In this document: positions 35,586 to 43,657 of the stretch, piece after piece
Position numbering within the stretch: the stretch's first letter is position 1
How the letters are laid out: every line of letters begins with the position of its first letter
Origin: Bordetella parapertussis
GTDB taxonomy: Bacteria; Pseudomonadota; Gammaproteobacteria; Burkholderiales; Burkholderiaceae_B
Reading direction: 5' to 3'
Assembly (NCBI GenBank): GCA_945872285.1
Contig: CAMBZR010000017.1
Span: 1-51,297, forward strand
DNA length: 51,297 nucleotides
Program-made: the position numbers and the translations under genes
The notes under the pieces: model-generated
The model's input: the letters and a program-made list of their open reading frames with translations, nothing else
Database searches by the model: none
Told to the model about the DNA's origin: nothing

Positions 35586-36494
35586 ATGAAGCGAGTCGCG
35601 CTCTACAGCCATCGTGTCATCCCGGGTGCCAAGGCGCCTGAGGGGCTGAGCCTGGCTGTGGAATCTGTTTCTGGCACGCCTGATGCTGGCGCACGCGCGG
35701 TCTGGTCAAAACACTACGAAAAGCTGGGCTTAGTCGTGCTCGGTGCGGTCTTGGGTTTATCAGCGTTGCTGGCGCGCGACTACGTTCAAGCGCCTCGTAC
35801 CGAACTCACGCAAGAGCAAATTGATGCGGCCGTCTTGCATACGCTGGCCACCAAAGACTTACCCGCACGCGCCGCCCGGGCAGCCGCTTTAATTGGGCCG
35901 TCTATTGTTCGTATCCGAAGCGATGTGCTTGATGCCAAAGGGACGCAAGTAGGCGACGACGAGTTAGGTGTTGGCACTGGGGTGGTCATCAAAGAAGACG
36001 GCACGATTTTGACGAATTTACATGTCGTAGCGAATGCACCGAGGCTCTTCGTCACGTTTGCCGATGGCTTAGAGTCGCCCGCGGTCATTGTGTCCGCTCA
36101 GCGCGACAAAGATTTGGCGGTTCTTAAACCGCTCAATATTCCCGACGACCTGCAGCCTGCCACGATGGGTTCCAATCAAAATTCAAGCCTCGGTGACGAG
36201 GTCGTGGTTGTGGGTTTTCCGTTTGGTATGGGACCCTCTGTTTCGGCGGGGGTGATCTCGGGCCTGAACCGAACCTTTAAGCCCGCCGAGGGCGCACCAC
36301 TGACGGGCTTGATTCAGTTTGACGCAGCAGCGAACCCCGGTAATTCTGGGGGGCCGCTGGTCAATATGGCGGGTGAAGTGCTTGGCATTGTCACTGCGAT
36401 TTTGAATCCAACCAGCGTCCGAACCTTTATTGGAATTGGCTTTGCGATCACCATAGAAAGCGCAGGGACTGCTTTAGGAATGCCTCCGTTTTGA
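35586..36494 (+). CDS. S1C trypsin-like serine protease (HtrA-like, no PDZ domain)
   Basis: A 302-residue protease with a cytosolic N-terminal tail and one membrane helix at about 47-63, so the catalytic domain is periplasmic. The triad is visible: H146 in ILTNLHVVAN, D176 in DKDLAVL, S254 in NPGNSGGPLVN. It ends soon after the protease domain, without the PDZ domains of DegP/DegS, so it is shorter than HtrA. Divergent from the VWA gene (66 bases) and 34 bases before moxR, it may cleave a periplasmic partner of this module (inference). Confidence 0.93.
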   Translation: MKRVALYSHRVIPGAKAPEGLSLAVESVSGTPDAGARAVWSKHYEKLGLVVLGAVLGLSALLARDYVQAPRTELTQEQIDAAVLHTLATKDLPARAARAAALIGPSIVRIRSDVLDAKGTQVGDDELGVGTGVVIKEDGTILTNLHVVANAPRLFVTFADGLESPAVIVSAQRDKDLAVLKPLNIPDDLQPATMGSNQNSSLGDEVVVVGFPFGMGPSVSAGVISGLNRTFKPAEGAPLTGLIQFDAAANPGNSGGPLVNMAGEVLGIVTAILNPTSVRTFIGIGFAITIESAGTALGMPPF

Positions 36495-36528
36495 ACTAAA
36501 TTCAAAGACTTAAACCAACGAGACGCCG

Positions 36529-37563
36529 ATGAATAATGAAACCCAAGCCTGGAATCGTGGACAGTCCTCTGAACCGGTTAAAGAGACGGCTGTCTTGATG
36601 GAACGTGTGTTGTATGAGGTTAAACGTGTAGTGGTCGGGCAAGACCCGTTTCTAGAGAGAATGTTGGTTGCGATCTTGGCGCAGGGGCACCTGCTGATCG
36701 AGGGCGTGCCCGGACTGGCCAAGACCTTAACTGTCAATACGCTTGCAAAGGCGATACGAGGCTCTTTTAAGCGGATTCAATTTACACCCGACTTGTTACC
36801 GGCCGACTTGGTCGGAACGCAGATTTACAACCAAAAGACGAGCGAGTTCAGCACGGTGTTAGGGCCTGTCTTTGCCAATCTTTTGCTTGCCGATGAAATT
36901 AATCGGGCGCCGGCTAAGGTGCAAAGTGCTTTGCTTGAGGTCATGCAAGAAAGACAAGTGACGATTGCTGGCCAGACCCATAAAGTACCTTCGCCTTTTT
37001 TAGTGATGGCAACGCAAAATCCGATCGAGACTGAGGGCACTTATCCCTTGCCTGAAGCGCAGGTGGATCGGTTCATGATGAAGGTGTTGATCGGTTATCC
37101 CAAAGAAGAAGAAGAGTTTGTGATTGTGCAAAGGGTGATTGGGCCCGCAATCGACATCGCTGCGGTGGCGACGACTGAGCAGATTGCAGCGTTGCAGCAT
37201 CAGTCTCGTCAGGGTTATGTGGATCCTGGTTTGATTCAGTACGCGGTCAAGCTGGTGTCAGCCACACGGGATCCTGCACGTTTTGGCTTGTCTGACATTG
37301 CTCGCTATCTGACGTTTGGTGCCAGTCCGCGAGCGACGATTGGTTTGATCGAAGGCGCACGTGCTTTAGCGTTTTTACGTGGACGCGGCTATGTTCTGCC
37401 GCAAGACGTCGTAGATCTGGTTCCAGATGTTTTGCGACATCGTTTAGTGTTGTCGTACGAGGCTTTGTCGGATGGCTTGTCGGCGGATCAGTTGATTGAA
37501 CAAATCTTGCGGGCTGTACCGGTGCCAGATAAACCACTCGAGAGCCATGTTCGCGTTTCTTAA
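36529..37563 (+). CDS. MoxR family AAA+ ATPase
   Basis: A 344-residue MoxR ATPase. Walker A GVPGLAKT is at residues 59-66, Walker B LLLADEINR at 118-126, sensor-type ATQNPIETEGTYPLPEAQ(V)DRF follows, and the helical lid lies at the C-terminus. MoxR proteins act as chaperones that mature or insert cofactors in partner complexes, usually together with DUF58 and VWA proteins, which are exactly the next two genes. The DUF58 gene overlaps its end by 17 bases. Confidence 0.95.
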   Translation: MNNETQAWNRGQSSEPVKETAVLMERVLYEVKRVVVGQDPFLERMLVAILAQGHLLIEGVPGLAKTLTVNTLAKAIRGSFKRIQFTPDLLPADLVGTQIYNQKTSEFSTVLGPVFANLLLADEINRAPAKVQSALLEVMQERQVTIAGQTHKVPSPFLVMATQNPIETEGTYPLPEAQVDRFMMKVLIGYPKEEEEFVIVQRVIGPAIDIAAVATTEQIAALQHQSRQGYVDPGLIQYAVKLVSATRDPARFGLSDIARYLTFGASPRATIGLIEGARALAFLRGRGYVLPQDVVDLVPDVLRHRLVLSYEALSDGLSADQLIEQILRAVPVPDKPLESHVRVS

Positions 37564-38575
37564 ACGATTTAAGACGCCACAGTTTGAGACGCCGGCAGCG
37601 CGCGCTCAAGCAGGGGTACAGTCCGTTGCGCAAACAATCCTTGGCGAGACAAGCTCAGACGCGCTCTTGCGCCAGCTTGAGTGGACAGTACTGCGACGTC
37701 TGGATGGTCAGCTACAAGGTGATTATCGAACGCTTTTTCGGGGGGCGGGCTTAATGCTCGCTGATTTGCGCGAGTATCAGGCACATGACGACGTACGCCA
37801 TATCGACTGGAATGTGACCGCCAGAATGCAAGTGCCGTACGTGCGCGAACACCAGGAAGACCGAGAAATGACGGCCTGGTTTGTCGCAGACTTATCAGGC
37901 TCGGTCGACTTTGGTTCGCGCTCAGTCAGCAAACGCATGCTGGCAATCCAGAGCGTAGGCGTACTCGCGCGGTTATTGACGCAACACGGTAATCGCGTGG
38001 GGGCGTTACTTTATACCGGTGCGGGTGGTCATGCGAATGTACATATTCCGGCTCGCTCGGGCCGGCGTCAGATTCTTCACTTGTTAGACAGTATGGCTCG
38101 TGCCGAATCGGTTAAACAAACGCAAGAGACCGATTTGGGTAAGCTTTTAAAGGACGTTTATTCAATTTTAAAACGACGCTCAACGATTTTTGTTTTGTCA
38201 GATTTTTTAAGCCAGCCCGGTTGGGAACGCGCCTTGAATCAATTGGCACGTCGTCACGAGGTGGTGGCGATTCGCCTGTTCGATCCCGTCGAAGCTGTAT
38301 TGCCTAATGACGGTTTGTTAGTGATGCAAGACGCCGAGACCGGAGAACAAATGTTTGTTGATACGCACGATAAAGCGTTCAGACAGCGCTTTGCTCAACA
38401 GGCTCTTTTGCGTGAACAAAATTTACGTGAAAGTTTTGCAAAAGCGGGCGTTGATTGTCTGGAGTTACAAACTGACGAGCCACTGGATCAGGCGCTGATT
38501 CGTTTTACTCGGCTACGTAAGCGTCGCAGTCAAGTTGTCGCGGGTGCCGCCGCGGGTATTTTTGCGAGCCAATGA
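37547..38575 (+). CDS. DUF58 domain protein
   Basis: A 342-residue protein with the DUF58 core AHDDVRHIDWNVTARM followed by a VWA-like fold (FVADLSGSVDFGS). Its function is not established; it is a regular partner of MoxR ATPases and VWA proteins. It lacks clear membrane helices, unlike longer DUF58 forms, so it is probably cytosolic or peripheral. I take the ATG at 37547, which overlaps the moxR stop by 17 bases; the open frame begins 51 bases earlier inside moxR. The VWA gene starts five bases downstream. Confidence 0.92.
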   Translation: MFAFLKRFKTPQFETPAARAQAGVQSVAQTILGETSSDALLRQLEWTVLRRLDGQLQGDYRTLFRGAGLMLADLREYQAHDDVRHIDWNVTARMQVPYVREHQEDREMTAWFVADLSGSVDFGSRSVSKRMLAIQSVGVLARLLTQHGNRVGALLYTGAGGHANVHIPARSGRRQILHLLDSMARAESVKQTQETDLGKLLKDVYSILKRRSTIFVLSDFLSQPGWERALNQLARRHEVVAIRLFDPVEAVLPNDGLLVMQDAETGEQMFVDTHDKAFRQRFAQQALLREQNLRESFAKAGVDCLELQTDEPLDQALIRFTRLRKRRSQVVAGAAAGIFASQ

Positions 38576-38579
38576 GCCT

Positions 38580-39587
38580 ATGTTGTCTTTGAATTCTGTG
38601 ACGTTACTGTGGCCTTCTTTACTTTGGGTGTTTGCTGGCTTACCCTTTTTAATCGGCGCTTATCTGTGGCTTTGTCGTGATCAAAAGTGGTCGCGTCACG
38701 GCTACGCACTCTTGATGTTATGCGGCATCAGTCTCGTCATGTTTTCGCTTGCACGCCCCCGGGCGGTATTGCTGTTGCCCGGACGGCTGGATACGGTCAT
38801 GCTGGCGCTTGATACCTCTGGCAGTATGCGCGCCACTGACGTACAACCCAGCCGAATCGAAGCCGCCCAAGCCGCAGTGCGTACGTTTATTGCAGAGCAG
38901 CCTTCGCAGGTGAAGGTTGGCATTGTCACGGTTGCCAGCACTGCGGCAGTCGCACAAGCCCCGACGGTGAACCGCGATGAGCTCTATCGTGCGATCGAGA
39001 CTTTGCCGCTGCAAACCGGCTCTGCCTTAGGCAGTGGCATTCTGGTTGCGCTGGCGCAATTATTACCGGGTTCGGGTATTGAAGTCGAAAAAATCCTGAC
39101 CGAAGCTGATCGACCACCACCAAAAGATACAGGCAAACCTTTGGGAGAAACGGGTAAAGGCTCAAACCAGGTCAAACTCGAACCGGGGTCAAATAAGGCA
39201 CTTGCGATCGTATTGATATCAGACGGACAAAGCAATATGGGGCCCGATGTGCTGAAGATGGCTCAGCTTGCGGCAGATCACGGCGTGCGCGTCTATACAG
39301 TGGGCGTTGGTACGCCTGAAGGAATCGTGCTTAAAGCGCAAGGGTTGTCGATGCGCGTCAAGCTTGATGAAGTTGCGCTTAAAAAAATAGCCGAGCTGAC
39401 GTTGGCTGACTATTATCGTGCCACCAATGCCAGTGATTTGAAAAAAGTCTACGAGGCACTTGCGACAACGATTCGCCTTGAAAAACATCAAAGCACTGAA
39501 GTCACAGCTTTATTTTTAGCGCTAGGGGCACTCGTGCTGATGCTCGCTGGTTTGCTATCGTTGCAGCGCGATGGGCGTGTACTGTAG
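38580..39587 (+). CDS. VWA domain membrane protein (BatA-like), paralogue of 34455-35519
   Basis: A 335-residue protein with two N-terminal membrane helices, a VWA domain and a C-terminal helix (ALFLALGALVLMLAGLLSL). The adhesion-site pattern DTSGSM and VLISDGQSN is present; the Thr position seems to read Ser (LQTGSALGSG) compared with RGTATG in its paralogue. A polar insertion KTL-poor but Lys/Gly/Pro rich lies near residues 175-205. Start at 38580 chosen because it begins the first helix; five bases after DUF58. Last gene of the plus-strand module. Confidence 0.92.
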   Translation: MLSLNSVTLLWPSLLWVFAGLPFLIGAYLWLCRDQKWSRHGYALLMLCGISLVMFSLARPRAVLLLPGRLDTVMLALDTSGSMRATDVQPSRIEAAQAAVRTFIAEQPSQVKVGIVTVASTAAVAQAPTVNRDELYRAIETLPLQTGSALGSGILVALAQLLPGSGIEVEKILTEADRPPPKDTGKPLGETGKGSNQVKLEPGSNKALAIVLISDGQSNMGPDVLKMAQLAADHGVRVYTVGVGTPEGIVLKAQGLSMRVKLDEVALKKIAELTLADYYRATNASDLKKVYEALATTIRLEKHQSTEVTALFLALGALVLMLAGLLSLQRDGRVL

Positions 39588-39602
39588 GGGCCCCGAAAGG
39601 TT

Positions 39603-41276
39603 TTAGTGCTTCAGTAACCAACGCTCGTTTGCATAGACCACACGCTGCTCTTCAACAAGTTTTTGGAGATGTGCAAACAAAGAGCGCATCGCAACCTTGT
39701 GTAATTTTTCTGCGGTGTCCTTGTAAGCAACAGGCACGAGTTCTTCAAGCGTAACGGGTTGCTTAAACGTGCGCAGTGCAGCCACGACCTTGTTTTCGCG
39801 ATCTTGACGATGCACCAATATTCGTTCGACGGCCTCGGTTGGTTTGTCCATTAAAAAGCCATGGCCCGGCGCCAGAAAATCTATTTTTTCGTCAAACAAC
39901 AAACGTAGCGAGGTGAGATATGTTGCCATGTTGCCATCGGGCGGATTGATGACAACGGTTGAGCCTTGCATGATGTGATCGCCTGTGAACATCAGACGTT
40001 CGGTTTCGTGCAGGTAACAGACCTGATTGGAGGCGTGTCCGGGGGTGTGAATCACGCGCAGCGTCGCGCCGGCAACTTGCAACGCCTGTTGATGCGTGAC
40101 CTGTACATCGGGCGCAAAGGTTTGATCTTGATTCGGGTAGGGCGGTGGTGGCATGCCGTATACCGTCGCGCCGGTGCGTGCTTTGAGTTCGAGTGTGGCC
40201 GGGGAATGATCGAGATGCGTGTGGGTGCAGAGAATCCATTTAATGGATCCGCGAGCGGCTTTTAAAAGAGCGTCGATGTGCTCGGCAAGGGGTGGCCCTG
40301 GATCAATCACGGCGATGCCCGTGTCGTGATTGCCGATCAGGTAAGAGTTTGTGCCGGGGCCCGTCATCATGCCGGGGTTGCCGGCCGTGACGCGCAAGAC
40401 GTTAGGTGCGATCTCAACAGCCACCCCAGGCTCAATATAGGTTTTGCCAACGCCAACGCCTGCTGCGTCGATTTTGCCGAGCTCAGCATATGCATAATCG
40501 CCAGGAATAAGGATTTCGGGCTTTCCGTCTCGCCCAGTGCCGGTGCGCGGAGCCATCAATTGTTTGGGTTTAGGCGTACGCGCGTAGTCAAGCAACTCTT
40601 GCACCGTCGCAAAGCGCGCCAGGCTTTCAAGCGTTTTGATGGTCGGAAACATTAAATCAATTTCGCCCAGTCGACTTTTTTCGATCGCGTCGGCAGGGCG
40701 TACCCACCGATGTCCAACGGTTTCGTAGTCGTCTTGTTTGGCTACCTGACCGACAGGTGCTTGGGCCACAAAAAAACGAGTGTCATAGCGTTTAGGGCGG
40801 CCTGGCATTGTAATCCAGTGGCTGTAATAAGCGATTTTGTCAGTCGCCACTCTAAACTGCTCGGCCTTAAGGACATCGACGAAGGTGATTTTGTTTTCAG
40901 CTAACGCCGAGCGTAGGTCGGACAGGCGTAGTGCCTCGTGTTCAGCGAGCTGCACCAGTTCATTGTCATGACGATAGCCCAACAACAGGCCAGCCTCTTC
41001 AAAGCATTCGCGTATCGCTGCGATCCAGTAGGCGAGCCCGCCCTTGTCAATCCCAAGGGTATTACTAGCCGTCGCGTCCGTTAAGCCCACGCAGAGCGAA
41101 GCGATTTCGTCATGATAGTCGGCGGGGTCTAGTCCGCCTCCAGGAAACACATGCATTCCCTTGGCAAAGACAACCTCTGTTGTGCGTTGCACCATAAACA
41201 CTTCGATACCGTCGTTGGTATCACGCGCCAAAATAACGGTGGCTGCAGGGCGGGGTACAACAATGGGTGAAGTCAC
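39603..41276 (-). CDS. Nudix hydrolase / metallo-beta-lactamase fusion protein
   Basis: A 557-residue two-domain protein. Residues 1-230 are a Nudix domain with a split Nudix box: FPGGGLD near 44-50 and RECFEEAG at 89-96, separated by an insertion as in NUDT19/RP2p-like Nudix enzymes. Residues 270-540 are a metallo-beta-lactamase fold, with the zinc motif HTHLDH at 352-357, HTPGHASNQ and FTGDHIMQG, resembling LACTB2-type hydrolases. Plausible activities are hydrolysis of a nucleoside diphosphate-linked or CoA compound and of a thioester or nucleic acid. It is convergent with the VWA gene and has no operon partner. Confidence 0.93.
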   Translation of the reverse strand: MTSPIVVPRPAATVILARDTNDGIEVFMVQRTTEVVFAKGMHVFPGGGLDPADYHDEIASLCVGLTDATASNTLGIDKGGLAYWIAAIRECFEEAGLLLGYRHDNELVQLAEHEALRLSDLRSALAENKITFVDVLKAEQFRVATDKIAYYSHWITMPGRPKRYDTRFFVAQAPVGQVAKQDDYETVGHRWVRPADAIEKSRLGEIDLMFPTIKTLESLARFATVQELLDYARTPKPKQLMAPRTGTGRDGKPEILIPGDYAYAELGKIDAAGVGVGKTYIEPGVAVEIAPNVLRVTAGNPGMMTGPGTNSYLIGNHDTGIAVIDPGPPLAEHIDALLKAARGSIKWILCTHTHLDHSPATLELKARTGATVYGMPPPPYPNQDQTFAPDVQVTHQQALQVAGATLRVIHTPGHASNQVCYLHETERLMFTGDHIMQGSTVVINPPDGNMATYLTSLRLLFDEKIDFLAPGHGFLMDKPTEAVERILVHRQDRENKVVAALRTFKQPVTLEELVPVAYKDTAEKLHKVAMRSLFAHLQKLVEEQRVVYANERWLLKH

Positions 41277-41362
41277 AGGCGTCTCTTAGCGGTTGTTTTT
41301 ATGTCGATTCTTTCGCTTCATATATTAGCTGAAGCTAGCAAATCAGACTCGCATAGGCCTTA

Positions 41363-41389
41363 GCCGTCGGGTGATATTGCCCGAGCGGC
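41363..41389. other. Intergenic hairpin upstream of Bug pseudogene
   Basis: TCGGG (41367-41371) pairs with CCCGA (41380-41384), extended by GCCG with CGGC across one bulged G, around an eight-base loop. It lies in the 215-base gap between the divergent Nudix/lactamase gene and the Bug pseudogene. No T run follows. It could be a leader structure or chance. Confidence 0.3.
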
Positions 41390-41491
41390 TCTGCGTCTCC
41401 TGCACTACCCTGCTCGAGCGTATTTGAAGGAGCCCCCACAAACACGTTAGACTCAGAGTGTTTAAAAGAATAAAAAAACTTGGAGACGCTC

Positions 41492-41894
41492 ATGAAAATG
41501 GTGCAACGGCTATTGCCGTTTTTAGTGTTGAGTTTGCTCTGTGCCAGTGCACAGGCGACGCCTTACCCAACTAAGCCGCTTCGTCTAGTTGTACCTTTTG
41601 CCGCTGGGGGCAACACAGATATCGCCGCACGGTTGTTGGCGCAGGGTTTGTCGACTGAGTTCAAACAGCCCGGTTATGTTGAAAATAAGGCGGGGGCCGG
41701 AACTGCCGTGAGTGCTGAGGAAGTGGCTCGCAGTCTAGCCGACGGTTACACGCTTTTGTTTAAGACGGTTGGCCTGGGAGTGAACCTAATGAATCCCGCT
41801 GCACCGGCCACTAATGTCGACCGCGCTTTTTATCGATACCGAAACGCAGTACTGGGCGAATTTGATTAAAAAGCTTGGCATCACGGCTGAATAG
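41492..41894 (+). pseudogene. Bug receptor pseudogene with internal deletion and frameshift
   Basis: The ATG at 41492, with GGAGA six bases before it, opens a normal Bug leader and first lobe (VVPFAAGGNTDIAARL, ENKAGAGTAVSAEEVA, DGYTLLF). The frame then leaves the family pattern and stops at 41869 after 125 residues instead of about 325. The Bug C-terminal end is still present in another frame: from about 41805 to the TAG at 41892-41894 it reads FIDTETQYWANLIKKLGITAE-like tail sequence. So roughly 200 codons between were lost and the join is out of frame. The product cannot bind ligand. The ThDP enzyme gene follows closely. Confidence 0.85.
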
Positions 41895-41921
41895 CCAATC
41901 AGATGTTTTTTGGAGAATACA

Positions 41922-43550
41922 GTGCAGACGACCGGACAACAGTTGGTATCTTTTTTAGAGGCAAATCACGTTGACCGTGTGTTTTGCGTACCTGGCGAAA
42001 GTTTTTTGCCGTTACTCGATGCGTTGGGCGAGAGTTCAATCGATACAATCACCGCAAGGCATGAGAGTTCGGCCGGTTTTATGGCGATGGCTGATGGGCG
42101 ACTCACTGGGCGCCCAGGTGTGTTTATGGTCAGCCGAGGCCCTGGTGCCACGAATGCGTCAATCGCGATCCACAGTGCCCAACAAGACGGTACACCACTG
42201 ATTTTAATGATTGGCCAAGGCGAGCGCCAGCACGTAGGGCGTGATAGTTTTCAAGAAATTAATTATTCAAAAATGTTTGGCAGTATCGCCAAGTGGGTCT
42301 ACGAAATCAATGATCCGACGCGCGTACCTGAAGTCATGGCGCGCGCGTTTTCAGTTGCGATGAGTGGCACGCCCGGGCCAGTCGTGATTTCGTTACCAGA
42401 AGATATTCTTGCTGAGCAATTGCCTGACGTAAAGGCGCGTGCCTCTGTTGTGGCTAGCAGCGCGCCTACACCGATGGCGATGCAGCGCGTGATGAGTTTA
42501 CTGGCCACGGCTGAGCGTCCTTTGTTGCTTGCTGGAGGTGACTTTGCCAGCGACGAGCAACGTGCCGCTTTGCGTGCAGCCGCCGAAAAACACAACATTC
42601 CAGTCATTATTGGTTTTCGACGTCATGGGGTGTTTTCTTCTGATCACCCGTTGTATGGGGGCGATATCGGTACGGGCACTTCTGCGACGCAAGTGAAAGC
42701 CTTTGAGCAAGCTGACTTGCTATTAGCGATTGGGACTCGACTGTCGGATTGGGGAACCTTAAATTACAGATTTCCGACCCCGCCCTGGCCCAAGCAAACA
42801 CTCATTCACGCTTGCGCGGATGTCACGATGATCGGTAAGAATTTTCAGCCCGAGGTCGGAATCGTCTGCCATGGCGCAGAATTTATACGCGAACTGTTAG
42901 CCCGCGAGCCAGTACCCGAGAAAAAAGATCGCTCGGCTTGGATTAGCGAATTACATGGCTATGCACAAACGCAAGCTGTTTGGAAAAATATCCAAGCGTC
43001 TGATGGCGTTGCCTTTGGTAATGTCGTGCGTGCGTTAGGTGAACTCACACCTGATACCACCAGCATTGTCCCCGATGCAGGTATTTCGGCAGCCTTGGCA
43101 TATAAATTTTTTCCGTTCAAAGGGCGCCGCAAACTCTATTCGACGATGTCGGGTGTGATGGGTTACGGCGTGCCTGGCGCGGTCGCAGTTGCCTTGCGCG
43201 AACCCGAACGTACTGTCGTTTGTTTAGTGGGTGATGGCGGTTTTATGATGACGGGCAACGAACTTGCTGTTGCGGTTGAACGTAAGTTGCCACTTAAAAT
43301 TTTTTTATCCAACAATCGAAGCTTAGGTACGATTCGTGTGCATCAAGAACGTATGTATCCAGGACGTTCGCACGCGACAGATCTCACTGGGCCAGATTTT
43401 TCAAAATTAGCGCAAGCCTTTGGCTGCGAAACGATGTTGATTGAAAAAGACGAAGATATCGAACGCGTGATTCGTACAGCCCTTGCTGCAACGGGGCCCG
43501 TCTTTGTTGAAGTCAAAGCAAGTTTGTCGGCGATTTTGCCCAAGACCTGA
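41922..43550 (+). CDS. Thiamine diphosphate-dependent enzyme (acetolactate synthase-like)
   Basis: A 542-residue three-domain ThDP enzyme. The activating Glu is E48 in TARHESSAGFMA; a middle FAD/NAD-like domain follows; and the ThDP/Mg motif GDGGFMM ending in SNNRSLG is in the C-terminal domain. It likely decarboxylates a 2-keto acid or joins two carbonyl compounds; it is not the biosynthetic IlvB by context, because no small subunit gene is present. I take the GTG at 41922, preceded by GGAGA, rather than the in-frame TTG at 41910, which overlaps that site. Confidence 0.92.
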   Translation: MQTTGQQLVSFLEANHVDRVFCVPGESFLPLLDALGESSIDTITARHESSAGFMAMADGRLTGRPGVFMVSRGPGATNASIAIHSAQQDGTPLILMIGQGERQHVGRDSFQEINYSKMFGSIAKWVYEINDPTRVPEVMARAFSVAMSGTPGPVVISLPEDILAEQLPDVKARASVVASSAPTPMAMQRVMSLLATAERPLLLAGGDFASDEQRAALRAAAEKHNIPVIIGFRRHGVFSSDHPLYGGDIGTGTSATQVKAFEQADLLLAIGTRLSDWGTLNYRFPTPPWPKQTLIHACADVTMIGKNFQPEVGIVCHGAEFIRELLAREPVPEKKDRSAWISELHGYAQTQAVWKNIQASDGVAFGNVVRALGELTPDTTSIVPDAGISAALAYKFFPFKGRRKLYSTMSGVMGYGVPGAVAVALREPERTVVCLVGDGGFMMTGNELAVAVERKLPLKIFLSNNRSLGTIRVHQERMYPGRSHATDLTGPDFSKLAQAFGCETMLIEKDEDIERVIRTALAATGPVFVEVKASLSAILPKT

Positions 43551-43657
43551 GGCCAAGGGCTAGTCTAGCGCCGCTCTAGCCACCTGAACAACGTCACGCC
43601 ATTTTTGAGTTCAAATTGAGTGAAGGCGAGAAAACAATAATATTTCTGGGGACAAGG

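Noticed and set aside
41922..43550. Biosynthetic acetolactate synthase IlvB
   Set aside because: No regulatory small-subunit gene (IlvH) is adjacent and the surroundings are catabolic; only the ThDP enzyme family is supported.
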